From NCBI GenBank assembly GCA_963780895.1, contig CAWAEG010000008.1, positions 186,001 through 250,000 of the forward strand: a DNA stretch of 64,000 nucleotides, in the 5' to 3' direction. The translations under genes and the position numbers were made by a program. This document shows, piece by piece, positions 38,347-47,168 of this stretch. The notes under the pieces were generated by a model. It was not told where the DNA came from, did no database searches, and worked only from the letters and a program-made list of their open reading frames with translations. This DNA is from DASQFI01 sp963780895. Its GTDB lineage: Bacteria > Acidobacteriota > Vicinamibacteria > Vicinamibacterales > SCN-69-37. Position 1 is the first letter of the stretch. Each line of letters starts with the position of its first letter.

Positions 38347-39374
38347 TTACTTCTTGAGCTGAATATCCATCGCGTACCGATAACGCACCGGCTTCCCGCC
38401 TTTCGTCGCCGGCTTGAACGTCCACGTGAGCGCCGCCTGTTTGAGTTGCTGATCGTATTGCGGATGAACGCTGTCGGTGATGGCGGCCGAGAGCACCTTG
38501 CCGTCCACGCTGATGAGCAGCTCAATGGAGCCTCGGAAATCGAGCATCGATTCGACCGACGTCGGCCGCCATTCGGGCATCGTTCGCTTCACCGCGACCG
38601 GGCGCGTGACATCCGAGTCGCGCGGACCATACGTCGGCTCGCCGTCCGGCGCCGCGGCCGTCGTTGACGGCGTGGCCGGCTTTCCGGCGGGCGTCGAGGC
38701 CAGGTCGGCTTCCCGGCGGGCGTCGAGGCCGGGCCGTTCGGCCCGGATCCGTTGAGACTGGTGGTGCCTGCCGCGGCCGGATCGGCGGCCGGGGGCGCGG
38801 GCGGCGGTTCCGGCGCCGGCTTCGGCGCCGCCTTGGCCAGGTCACGGAATCCAGTGGCAAGGGTCCGCAGATCAGACAACGCGCGATCGTTGGCTGGACC
38901 GATTTCATCGATCAAGGAGATCGCGCGATCGAATTCCTTCGCGGCCGTCTCGAGCTCCTTCCGATCGTACGAATCCTTCGCCCGCGAGTACGTCAGCTTG
39001 ACGATTTCCGGCAGCAGCGGCTTCCTCACGTCCTCGAAGAACGCCCGCACACGCGGTGAAGCCTGGGCGTCCGAGAGCTTGTAGAGGGGATCGGTCTTGA
39101 CGATCGATTCGATCGTCTTGCGGGCCTCGTCGCTGCGGCCAAGCGCGACCAGGCAGAAGAGCTGGTACGCCGCGACCTCGTTCTTGTCAGTCGACGGGTT
39201 CGCGGCGTTCAGCCGCTGGAGGACGACAAGCGCCTCTTCATAGGCCGCCGCGGCGTAGAAGTCTTTCGCGCGCGCCAGCGTGTCCTGCGCGCCGGCCGGC
39301 GTGGGCGCAAGAGAGAAGGCGAGAACGACGCCGGCCGAAACAACGAGACGTTGGGTCGTGCATGAGAGCTTCAT
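38347..39374 (-). CDS. Secreted TPR protein with a TonB-like C-terminal domain (one frameshift)
   Basis: This has about 342 residues. A signal peptide ends near PTPAGAQD. Helical TPR-like repeats follow (DTLARAKDFYAAAAYEEALVVLQRL in parts: KDFYAAAAYEEAL; QLFCLVALGRSDEARKTIE). A region with two imperfect TPAGKP repeats contains the frame break near 38710-38745. The C-terminal part after it, VAVKRTMPEWRPTSVESMLDFRGSIELLISVDGKVLSAAI (in parts: GSIELLISVDGKVLSAAI), is a TonB C-terminal-like fold. A terminator follows. It is 19 bases downstream of the pseudokinase-PEGA gene on the same strand, so they may act together at the envelope. Confidence 0.75.
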
Positions 39375-39393
39375 CGCGCACCTCGTGCCGGTG

Positions 39394-41277
39394 TTACTGC
39401 TGGAACTTGGCACTCACCATCGTGGTGCCTTCTGCCTTGACCATCCAGGTCTGCCGCTGGTCGGGGAACTGCGGATGCCGGAAGACGATCTCGTGTGGAC
39501 CGATCGGCAGTGACAGGTTGGCGATCGGCGTCTGGCCCACGGACTTGCCGTCCACCCAGACTTCGGCCCACGGCACGGCGTTGATGCTGACGCGGCCGTT
39601 GGGAACCGTGATCGAGACGGCCGACATCTGGCCCGGCTTCACGTTGACCGTCTGACGGGTGCGATACCCGAGCATCTCGTTCACCAGATCGAACGTGTGG
39701 TTGCCGTCCATCACCGCGATCGGGCCTGTCGTCGATCCGACGAGGTTGCCGTTCTCGAAGACCTGGAACTCGATGGGCGAGGTAATGCGGACGCCGCCGA
39801 ATCGTCCGGTCGGCGCGGCCGGTGTCGGAGGTTCCGCCGCTGGCGGAAGCGCCGCCGGCGTGGACTCGGCCGGTTTCGCCGTGGCCGCCGCGGGCGCGTC
39901 GGGGACGCTGGCCGCGAGCCCCGCCATCCGGACCGGATCGGGCATCGGTCCCACGAACGTCGGCTCAGGTACCGCCGGCGTCGGCACGGGCGGCGGCGCC
40001 GTTTGGGTGACCGTCTGAACCGGCGGAAGGGTCGTGCCCGACGAGAACGGTTTGAACACGATCAGCAGCACCACCAGCACGACGACCGTCACGCCGGCGA
40101 GCGCGATGCGGATCGTGGTCGGCGTGAGGTTCTGCAGCGCTTTCGCCGATCCGCCCAGGGGGAGAAAGATCGTCGGCTTGCGGTGAGCAGCTTGTGCCTG
40201 ATCTTGAAGGAGTACGCGGCGGCCAAGGAGATCGAGATCCGTCGCGCCTGGTCCAGCCGCAACGGCTGCGTGCTCCGGTTCGGGTTCGATCCCGACAGTG
40301 GTGTCGAGCTCAGGTTCAGGTTCGGGCTCGGTCTCGAGCTCCGGTTCGTGCTCCTGCCCGAGGTCTTGCTCGCCGGGAGCGTTGAAGGGAACCACCACGC
40401 GTTCAGGTTCCGTCGTGTGCGGGCCGAGCTCGTGCGAGAGCTCTTCGAAGGCTTCGTACGCGTCCTGCGCCGTGTCGAACGGACGGTCGAACGGACGCCG
40501 GTTGAGCTGCAGCGCGCCCTCGAGCCACAGACGCAGCTGCGCCGAGGCGAGCGAGTCCACACGCGCGTGAGTTTCGAGCAGCGAGGGAATCTCGTCCGGA
40601 TACTGGTTGGGATCGAGCCGCGTGCCGGCGAGGAGTGACAGCGCGATGAAACCGAGCTGGATGACGTCCAGCCGCTGATCGAGCGTGACCTGCTCGTCGC
40701 CAATCGGCAGCGCGAGTCCGAATTCGGATCGCAGACGGTTCGCCGGCAACTGCAACAGCTCGAATGCCGAGCCGAGCACGTGCTCGACGATGACCAGCCG
40801 CCCGTCGCGGGCGACGATGATCCGCTCGGCTGACAACACGCCGTGCGCGATGCCACCGCCCTGCCCCTGAATCGTGGCAAGCGCGGGCGCGAGCTGGCGA
40901 ATGAACTCGAAGGCGAACGAGGGGCCGGCCGCCTCGCCAATCATGTCCGAGAGCCGGCGACCGCCGACATGATGCGAGACGAGCGCGAGGCCCTCGTTGG
41001 CCCCGAGCCACTCGACGCGGCGGACCGTACCGATCGACGGATCGTGCAGTTGGCCGAGCTCCTCGATGCGTTGCCGGATGGCGACTTCGAATCCGACAGC
41101 CTCGCTGAACTCGCGCTTGAAGCGGAGTTGCTCCGCCATGCTCGAGTTGGTGTTCTCCAGCATGAGCCGGCGATCGCCGAGGACGTCGGAAAAGCCCGGC
41201 GTGTACAGACGAGGACGCAGTGGGCTTCCGTCGGGTGAACGCGAAGGATCGTGGGTGGCGCTGCTAGCTGGGTTCAT
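39394..41277 (-). CDS. Pseudokinase with transmembrane segment and PEGA domain
   Basis: This is a 627-residue membrane protein. The first 270 residues have a protein-kinase-like fold, but the lysine of VAIK is not in place and the catalytic loop HRDLKPxN is replaced by IAHGVLSAERIIVARDG (HGVLS, no Asp); the DFG motif is also absent. It is therefore a predicted pseudokinase. An acidic EPEP-rich linker follows, with many Glu-Pro pairs, then one helix (RIALAGVTVVVLVVLLIVF), a proline-rich periplasmic stretch, and a C-terminal PEGA-type beta domain (SIPVE-like, VWVDGKSVGQTPIANLSLPIG in parts: DGKSVGQTPIANL). Function unknown; it may be a signalling scaffold. ATG 41277 is chosen; GTG 41322 is possible. 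Confidence 0.8.
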   Translation of the reverse strand: MNPASSATHDPSRSPDGSPLRPRLYTPGFSDVLGDRRLMLENTNSSMAEQLRFKREFSEAVGFEVAIRQRIEELGQLHDPSIGTVRRVEWLGANEGLALVSHHVGGRRLSDMIGEAAGPSFAFEFIRQLAPALATIQGQGGGIAHGVLSAERIIVARDGRLVIVEHVLGSAFELLQLPANRLRSEFGLALPIGDEQVTLDQRLDVIQLGFIALSLLAGTRLDPNQYPDEIPSLLETHARVDSLASAQLRLWLEGALQLNRRPFDRPFDTAQDAYEAFEELSHELGPHTTEPERVVVPFNAPGEQDLGQEHEPELETEPEPEPELDTTVGIEPEPEHAAVAAGPGATDLDLLGRRVLLQDQAQAAHRKPTIFLPLGGSAKALQNLTPTTIRIALAGVTVVVLVVLLIVFKPFSSGTTLPPVQTVTQTAPPPVPTPAVPEPTFVGPMPDPVRMAGLAASVPDAPAAATAKPAESTPAALPPAAEPPTPAAPTGRFGGVRITSPIEFQVFENGNLVGSTTGPIAVMDGNHTFDLVNEMLGYRTRQTVNVKPGQMSAVSITVPNGRVSINAVPWAEVWVDGKSVGQTPIANLSLPIGPHEIVFRHPQFPDQRQTWMVKAEGTTMVSAKFQQ

Positions 41278-41638
41278 AGCGCAAGGTTTCCCGCCGCCCG
41301 AGTTGTGCAGGATTTGGTCCACCGCAAAAAAGAGCTATTGACCGTGTGTTTTTGAATGTGGAGTTCAGTTTGATTACAGATCGGTAAGTAGTACAACCGT
41401 CCTGTTCGCGGGATCGAAATGCCGAATGGCGGAGCTGTAATGCGACGGAAAAAGATCAACATCGCCATGCATGCGGCGACAACAGACGCGGAGCTCGCGA
41501 CGCGTGCGAGTGCGAACATCGGTCTCCCGAAATTTCACACTCTTGCATCACACACGTGCGTGCCAGCGCCGCCATCCTTATTGGAGTCAGGCTCGAAGGC
41601 CCGAAGCCTCCAAGGCTCGAGGCACCTGACACGTCTGA
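41278..41638. other. Stretch with no gene that can be supported
   Basis: No ORF here has convincing features on either strand. It includes the upstream region of the pseudokinase gene and a GGCTCGAAGGC-like cluster at 41590-41635 that resembles the GAGCC repeats at 35927 and 47146 in inverse orientation. Confidence 0.5.
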
Positions 41639-41860
41639 TCAGCGGCGCAGGAGGGCGTTGACCAAGGCACCAAACGCGATGGAGGAGCCGACGATGCCAA
41701 GCGCTGCGGCCTCGAACCGACCTGAGAACAGCGCGAACAGCCCGATGCCCAAACCACCCAGCCCTGCAACGAGAGACCCGTACAGTGCGACGCCGACGTA
41801 ACCCTCGGCGCGACGGGTATCGCGATCATTGGAGTAAGAATCTGGCGACGACGGCGGCAT
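41639..41860 (-). CDS. Small two-helix membrane protein, hypothetical
   Basis: The 73-residue product has a charged N-terminus (SPDSYSNDRDTRRAEGY) and two hydrophobic helices, VALYGSLVAGLGGLGIGLFALF (in parts: GSLVAGLGGLGIGLFALF) and LGIVGSSIAFGALVNALL. GAGAGGTGAT lies a few bases before its ATG, a good ribosome-binding site. It probably follows the 41908 gene in one transcript from the promoter at 42126-42154. It is unknown; the glycine-rich helices could form a small pore or a regulatory peptide, but no such role is shown. Confidence 0.6.
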   Translation of the reverse strand: MPPSSPDSYSNDRDTRRAEGYVGVALYGSLVAGLGGLGIGLFALFSGRFEAAALGIVGSSIAFGALVNALLRR

Positions 41861-41907
41861 CGATCACCTCTCTGCGTTGACGACCGGCCCAGCCAAGGTT
41901 CTGAACC

Positions 41908-42099
41908 CTAGTTGCTGGATCCCGCAAATAGCTTTTCGTACTCCGGGCTGCCGTCGCGGCGCTGCAGTTCCTTCAATGCGGCGTCCGCAATCTTGCCTGC
42001 TTTCCTGGAGATGTCCGGATCTGTGAGATTCGACGATCCGGACGCTACACCACTAACGGCAGCAGAAAACAAACGAATCCAAGTGTCTCGGTAGGTCAT
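41908..42099 (-). CDS. Small hypothetical protein
   Basis: This 63-residue protein (MTYRDTWIRLFSAAVSGVAS, then KAGKIADAALKELQRRDGS) has an amphipathic helical look and no membrane segment. AAGGAGGT sits 3 to 5 bases before the ATG, one of the strongest ribosome-binding sites in the window. A TTGACA -35 lies just upstream. This makes a real, expressed small gene likely, although nothing in the sequence identifies it. The gene 48 bases downstream encodes a small membrane protein. Confidence 0.6.
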   Translation of the reverse strand: MTYRDTWIRLFSAAVSGVASGSSNLTDPDISRKAGKIADAALKELQRRDGSPEYEKLFAGSSN

Positions 42100-42125
42100 C
42101 CGACCTCCTTATGCTGAGGACGATG

Positions 42126-42154
42126 ATTAGCCTACCAAAACGAGGACCTGTCAA
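42126..42154 (-). promoter_or_regulatory. Sigma70-type promoter of the two small minus-strand genes
   Basis: On the minus strand, TTGACA (42154-42149), 17 bases, then GCTAAT (42131-42126). Transcription would start near 42119, giving a leader of about 20 bases with the AAGGAGGT site. Confidence 0.5.
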
Positions 42155-42272
42155 ACGCCTACCGTCATCGTTACGGTCGCCTAGTGCCACGGTGCATCGG
42201 AGTGCCAGGACCGTGAGTGTAGAATGGATTCACACCTAGCGAGCCAGTACCGTCTGTCGGAGCCATCTCGAA

Positions 42273-44438
42273 ATGACCGACATGACAGAGAGTGGGCCCG
42301 GACGACCGACCGTGTCGAGGACGACGGAATCGCGTCGTGCTGCGGCGCGGAACGTCCTCGTGCTGCTGATCGTCGGGGCCGTTGCGATCGCGTCGGCCGG
42401 GTCGCAGCCGGACGACTCCCAGATCCCGCGTCCTGGCGGCAGCCTGCCGCCCCTGCCCCAGCCGACGCAGCAGCCATCGCCAGTCTTCCGGTCGCGAGTC
42501 GATCTGATCCAGGTGGACGTGACGGTCCTTGATGAACGTCGCATGCCGGTCCGCGGGCTGCAGCCGTCGGACTTCAATCTGTTCGAAGACGGCGCACCGC
42601 GGGAGATCGTCGCCTTCACGGAGATGACCGCGTCGGAACCAGATGCGCCGCCGGAGAGCTGGCTGCGCAGGACCGTGCCGGATGTCACGGTCAACAACGC
42701 CGAGGATGGCCGGCTGCTGCTCATCATCATGGATGACGCGCGCACGCCAGTGTTTCCTGCGCACGTACCTGGAGGGCCGGCGATCGGCCCCGACCCGAGG
42801 ACGGCTGTCAAACAGGTCGCCCGCGCCATCGTCGAGCGGATGGGACCGTCGGACCTGGCCTCGATCATCTTCACGGTGAAGAACAAGGGGGAGCAGGAGT
42901 TCACGAGCGACCGCACGCGGCTGTTCGCGGCGATCGAGGGGTTCGAGCAGGCGGGGCCTGGCGCTACAACGCAATGCTCGCGATGTCGACCTTCGGCGAG
43001 GCCGCCAGAGTCCTGGGGTCAATTCCGAATCGACGAAAGGCGGCCATTCTGATCAGCCCGTCGGCGCCCCCTGTGATCCACCTCGAGATTCACCCGTCCT
43101 ACGTGATCCCGTCCACGCGCTCATCGGACAACGTTCCGAGCGTCAACTCGTTGCCGCAGGCCGTCCTCCTTCAGGACGCGGCACGCTGGGCGCTTCGGGG
43201 GAACGTGACCTTCTACAACGTCAACCCGATGCGGCTCAACGGGCTCGACGATGAAGTCGCGCGACTGCTCGGGACAGAAAGTACCGCGTTAACCCCTTCA
43301 CCGGCGTCGCCGTTCGCCAGGCCCACGAGCGAGTTGCCACCGCGGCCGCGGTACTACGACGCTCACGAGAACCGGCCCCAGGACACGCCGCTCGATCAGC
43401 TTACCGGCGGGTTCTCGATCCGGACCGCCGCCGAGTTCGCCGACGGCATCACGCAGATTTTTCGCGAAAGCGGCTCGGTACTATCTGCTCGGCTATAGCA
43501 GCCCGACGCTGAAAGACGACGGCAAGCCGCGCCGTATCGAGGTGCGGCTCAACACCCTGCCTTTTGTGGTGCGTTCGCGTGCGGCGTTCGTGCCGCCGAA
43601 AGCGGGACGCGAGCGGCCCGGGGCCTCGCCGCTCTGGACCGCCATCGCTGGGCTGACGCCCACGGAGGACATCGCGCTTCGCGTCAACGTCGCGCCGTTC
43701 GTCATCCCGGGCAAGAAGGAGGTCGCGCTGGTCATCACGCTCGGACTGCGGCAGCCGATCGACATCCAACCGGGACCGCCGGTGAAAGAAACCGTCAGCT
43801 TTCTCACACAGGCGTACTCGACGAACGGCGATCGCCGCGGATCGCCGCGCTACCACACCGTCTCGCTCGAGCTGGGGCCGAACCCGTCGGGGGAAGTGAA
43901 GTACGAAGTCCTCTCGCGGCTCGATCTGAAGCCCGGGCGCTATCACCTGCGAATGTCCGCGCAGAGCCGCGCATTCGGAAAGAGCGGCAGCATCTATCAC
44001 GACATCGAGATTCCAGATTTGTCGAAAGCACCGCTCGCGCTTTCGGGTGTCGTTCTCACCGCGACGCCGTCCCTGATCTCGGGCCCGCGCGAACTGCTCG
44101 CGCCGCTGCTCCCGGCCGTACCGACGACCCAGCGGGAGTTTGCCGGTCATCAAGGATCCGCGTTCATGAAGATCTACGAGGGCGGCAAGACGCCAATCGC
44201 GCCGGTGTCCATCAACGTGCGGATCGTCGATCGCTGGGATCAGGTCGCGTTCGAGCGGACGGATACAGTGGCGCCCGAGCGGTTCGATCGCCATCGCGCG
44301 GCCGATTATCATTTCGCGCTGCCGATCGATCGCCTGCCCGCCGGGACCTACCTGCTAACCTTCCGGGCCGCTCTCGGCGAGGGCGTTACCGCGACGCGGG
44401 ACGTCCGCTTCATCGTGCGCACCTCGCCGGCACGCTGA
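42273..44438 (+). CDS. VWFA-related protein, acidobacterial family, copy 2 (two frameshifts)
   Basis: This is about 721 residues. An N-terminal hydrophobic helix (NVLVLLIVGAVAIASAG) suggests signal or anchor, followed by a QP-rich spacer. The first family motif is VFRSRVDLIQVDVTVLDERRMPVRGLQPSDFNLFEDGAPREIV (in parts: GLQPSDFNLFEDGAPREI). The strand LLLIIMDDARTPV stands where the metal-site strand is expected. The frame breaks near 42960 and 43480; the second joins to SYYLLGYSSPTLKDDGKPRRIEVR (in parts: YYLLGYSSPTLKDDG). The C-terminal half is beta-rich. A real C-terminal end is found at 44438. The role is unknown but copies 1 and 3 show a local paralogue cluster. Confidence 0.82.
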
Positions 44439-44502
44439 AAATGCCGACCGTGGCAAGGACGTCCCGGCTAGAATCAGCGGGTCCAACGCAAAACGGAGCC
44501 CA

Positions 44503-45720
44503 ATGCCGAGTCGACTAAGACTTCTGTCGGCCGTCTTGTTGTTTCTGATCGATCCGGCACCTTCTGCAGGCAAGCAGGGTCTGCCGCAAGCTACGTTCAG
44601 GGCGGGCGTGGAACTCGTGGTTGTGGATGCGACAGTGCTCGATAAAGACGGCCGGCCAATCAGTAACTTGCAACTGCGTGATTTTTCGATCAAGGTCGGC
44701 GGCAAGAGTCGTCCGCTGGTCGCTTCACGATTCGTTTCAGCGAGTCAGCTAGATCCGTCGGTCTCTCCTCCGCCCCCAGCGGACCGGTCGTCTCCGTTCA
44801 ACTTGGCTGCGGCATCGCTTGCCACCGACACACGGTCGATCATGGTCGCTGTCGATATCGAAAACATTCGGGCGGGGGAGGGGCGCAGCGCGATGGAAAA
44901 CCTCGCCGACTATTTCGACACGATGCCATCAAGTGACCAGATCGGTTTCGTTCTTCTCCCATCTGGTACGGCACGCATTGAGCCGACCACAGATCGAGTC
45001 GTGCTTCGAAATAGGCTCATCCGCACTTTCGGCGCCTCAGGTCAGATGCGCTCCTGCGACCCGACAACCGGCGAGGCTGCTGCCCACAGCGCCGGCGATG
45101 AACGGGGGTTGGTCGAATACGCAGCACGCTCGGGTCCGCATGGCCTTGGATGTTTCCCGGGCGACCTATCTCAGCGGCGCCCGCTCTACGTGGCTAAGAT
45201 CGAGTCAGCTGTCGTGGCTTACCGCGCGCAAACTCGACGAATCCTGTTGGTACTGAGAGACGTCGCGTCGACTCTCGAGACGCGGCCCGGCCGTCGGGCG
45301 ATCGCACTTGTCTCGGAAGGGCTGTTCGCAGACGACGAAATACGACACGACTTGGTGGCCTCTTCGGAAACCTTCGAGCGGGCGCGCGTCGTCCTGTTCA
45401 GCGTGCACCTGGATTTTCCGCTCGTCGAAGCATCGGCCAGAGCGACACGATCTGGCTCGCGTATCCTCGACGACCAGTACGGCTTCGATGCCATGGCGGA
45501 AACGGCTGTTTCCGCCGGTGGTGAGGCGATTCGCGCAGTGAGCCGCGCGACCGCGGCCATCAAACGAATCGATGCGGCACTGTCTGGCAGCTACGTCCTG
45601 GCGTTCGAACGTGTCCAGAGCGACAAAGACGGGCAACGCCTGAGCGTCAAGGTCGAAGTTAACAGAAGAAACGCTGACGTTCGTGCGCGGACGCACGTGA
45701 CGTTCAACCCCCGGCGCTAA
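44503..45720 (+). CDS. VWFA-related protein, acidobacterial family, copy 3 (short)
   Basis: The 405-residue protein has a signal peptide (LRLLSAVLLFLIDPAPSAGK) and the entry motif FRAGVELVVVDATVLDKDGRPISNLQLRDFSIKVGGKSRP (in parts: LQLRDFSIKVGGKSRP). The A-domain-like strand IMVAVDIENIRAG lacks a full DxSxS site. A region at residues 180-240 (DPTTGEAAAHSAGDERG) is less ordered. The YYLLGYYS-like motif appears as SGSYVLAFERVQSDKDGQR. No C-terminal beta domain is attached, unlike copies 1 and 2. TAGAAT lies about 35 bases before the start and may be a -10. It likely derives from duplication of copy 2. Confidence 0.8.
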   Translation: MPSRLRLLSAVLLFLIDPAPSAGKQGLPQATFRAGVELVVVDATVLDKDGRPISNLQLRDFSIKVGGKSRPLVASRFVSASQLDPSVSPPPPADRSSPFNLAAASLATDTRSIMVAVDIENIRAGEGRSAMENLADYFDTMPSSDQIGFVLLPSGTARIEPTTDRVVLRNRLIRTFGASGQMRSCDPTTGEAAAHSAGDERGLVEYAARSGPHGLGCFPGDLSQRRPLYVAKIESAVVAYRAQTRRILLVLRDVASTLETRPGRRAIALVSEGLFADDEIRHDLVASSETFERARVVLFSVHLDFPLVEASARATRSGSRILDDQYGFDAMAETAVSAGGEAIRAVSRATAAIKRIDAALSGSYVLAFERVQSDKDGQRLSVKVEVNRRNADVRARTHVTFNPRR

Positions 45721-45897
45721 TCGGCATCGCCACCACATGAATCACGCGGTGGCACCGTGGGAACTGCGCCTCGAGTTCGGTTCCGAGTTGCTTCGATCGT
45801 CTAACATCAACCGTGCGGACGCCCTTGAACGCGCCGCGCCGAAGCCGAACGTCAAACAAAAAAGTTCTTTAGAGCAGGCCAAGAAGCGAGCCAGAAC

Positions 45898-46122
45898 GTG
45901 AAGAGTCTGATACGCGAGTTGTTGTTGTTCGCGGTGTCCGTGGTCATGCTCACGACGGTGTTGGCGGTGGTTCAGTGGCGAGTGGGAGGGCCGACCTACG
46001 GAGCGACCATTGGAGAGCTAGGGTTGAAATTCGGCGGCACGGCCTACGTGATCGGCGCAGTCGCGCGGTTGATATTCCTCGCCGCCAAGTCCAAGAGATT
46101 GGCGCCGCGCGTGCGAACGTAA
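45898..46122 (+). CDS. Small membrane protein, hypothetical
   Basis: The GTG-started 74-residue product has two membrane helices: ELLLFAVSVVMLTTVLAVVQW and FGGTAYVIGAVARLIFLAA. The short ORF ends with basic residues. No homology is recognised. It forms a run with the two next small ORFs. The start has no strong SD, so the call depends on the hydrophobic pattern. Confidence 0.5.
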   Translation: MKSLIRELLLFAVSVVMLTTVLAVVQWRVGGPTYGATIGELGLKFGGTAYVIGAVARLIFLAAKSKRLAPRVRT

Positions 46123-46124
46123 CG

Positions 46125-46433
46125 TTGCTCACTTCGGCACGTCGCCGGATCCTTCTGGGCGCCGCGATTCTAAGCGCGGCATGTTCATTGGGTATCTACA
46201 TGTTCGCCGAGTCTGCTGATACCGTTGCTGAGATGAACTTTTGGGGGCAATTGTTTCGACTTGGTTTGGTTGGGGTGATCGTTGCCGATCTGGTCGCGGC
46301 GCTTGCTTCTTTTAGTCTCGGGATCGGAACTGGATTGCTGATCGCGACGCCTGTGAACTTCGCGGTGTTTGCCGGCGTTGCGCTGGCGATTCACGCGGGT
46401 GTGCGCCAATTGGCCAGGCTGCTGAAGCCGTAG
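46125..46433 (+). CDS. Small membrane protein, hypothetical
   Basis: A TTG start (46125) gives about 102 residues, with helices ILLGAAILSAACSLGIYMF, FRLGLVGVIVADLVAALASFSLGIG and TPVNFAVFAGVALAIHAGV (quoted in parts). It overlaps no neighbour and begins 3 bases after the preceding stop. The start is uncertain, since the open frame also extends upstream. It is a three-helix membrane protein of unknown role. Confidence 0.5.
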   Translation: MLTSARRRILLGAAILSAACSLGIYMFAESADTVAEMNFWGQLFRLGLVGVIVADLVAALASFSLGIGTGLLIATPVNFAVFAGVALAIHAGVRQLARLLKP

Positions 46434-46470
46434 GCGGAGATTGGGTTAAATAGTAGCTTCCGCGAGTGCC

Positions 46471-46851
46471 ATGCGATTCTTCAGCCGGCCTGCTCTGGCG
46501 GTCGTGTTCGGGGCCTTCATCGCCTGTGCGGAAACCTGTCTGCACTTCGAGGACATCATCGGGGCGTCCTCGTGGGCTGACCTTCCTATTCACGACTGGT
46601 TAGCGGCAGGGTTGCTCGTGTGGAGCGGGTCTCTGTCGAGCCGCAACTGGCAAGACGGCCGGCCGTACCTGATTGCCGGCTGGGCGTTCATGTCGAGCCT
46701 CCTCATCGGCGCGTTCTTGGCGCATTGGGAAGAGGCGTCGGTGCCAGCAGCGACAGATGAATGGATTCCGCCAGGAGTTCTTGTCGCCATCATTGGCGGT
46801 CTGATGACATTTGCGATCGGCGGCTTGGCCGGTTCGATCGCCAGGCGGTAG
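46471..46851 (+). CDS. Four-helix membrane protein, hypothetical
   Basis: This 126-residue ORF starts MRFFSRPALAVVFGAFIACAETC, followed by helices around DWLAAGLLVWSGSL, LIAGWAFMSSLLIGAFLAHW and GVLVAIIGGLMTFAIGGLAGSI (in parts). It is well supported as a membrane protein by regular spacing of hydrophobic runs and a basic end (SIARR). The role is unknown. It lies before the tRNA-Gly, with a palindromic stretch between. Confidence 0.6.
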   Translation: MRFFSRPALAVVFGAFIACAETCLHFEDIIGASSWADLPIHDWLAAGLLVWSGSLSSRNWQDGRPYLIAGWAFMSSLLIGAFLAHWEEASVPAATDEWIPPGVLVAIIGGLMTFAIGGLAGSIARR

Positions 46852-46901
46852 GTGCGGCGTGCCGGCCTTCGCGAAGCCCTCGCCTGAGGCGGCCTGCCAA
46901 T

Positions 46902-46935
46902 CCACCTTCGCGCTCCGCGCTACGGTGGACAAGCC
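46902..46935. repeat. Short palindromic repeat, family C copy 3
   Basis: CCACCTTCGCGCTCCGCG, then CTACGGTGGACAAGCC, can fold with CCACC against GGTGG. A second partly similar stretch (CCAACCTTCGCTC inverse) lies at 46998-47012. No gene is seen in 46852-47009. Confidence 0.5.
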
Positions 46936-47009
46936 GTAGCCGCATACCAGCGAAGGTTGGCTTGCCAACCGTAGCTCGCGGAGAGCGCTTCAGGAACGTG
47001 AGCGAAGGT

Positions 47010-47083
47010 TGGAGCGGGCTACGGGAATCGAACCCGTCTAGCTGGCTTGGGAAGCCAGAGCATTACCACTATGCTAAGCCCGC
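47010..47083 (-). tRNA. tRNA-Gly (anticodon CCC)
   Basis: The 74-base minus-strand cloverleaf has acceptor arms GCGGGCT/AGCCCGC, D-arm AGCATAGTGGTAATGCT, anticodon stem CTGGC/GCCAG with loop TTCCCAA, and T-arm with GGTTCGATTCC. The discriminator is U and CCA is encoded (47012-47010). Confidence 0.95.
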
Positions 47084-47145
47084 TCTCTCCGGACTTATTC
47101 TATCCGCCCCTTTTAGCCTTTTCGTCTTTGAGCCTCTTGGCCTCT

Positions 47146-47168
47146 GAGCCTTTGAGCCCTGAGCCTTA
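47146..47168. repeat. Degenerate GAGCCT tandem repeat, family D copy 2
   Basis: GAGCCTTTGAGCCCTGAGCC is identical to 35927-35946; related GAGCCTCTTGGCCTCT units extend it back to about 47129. Its right end overlaps the TAA stop of the phosphomannomutase gene (47166-47168). Confidence 0.65.

Noticed and set aside
45780..46450. Integron-like cassette with attC sites (GTCTAAC near 45800, GTTAAAT near 46445)
   Set aside because: The short consensus matches are isolated, lie 640 bases apart, have no paired palindromic arms, and no integrase is visible.
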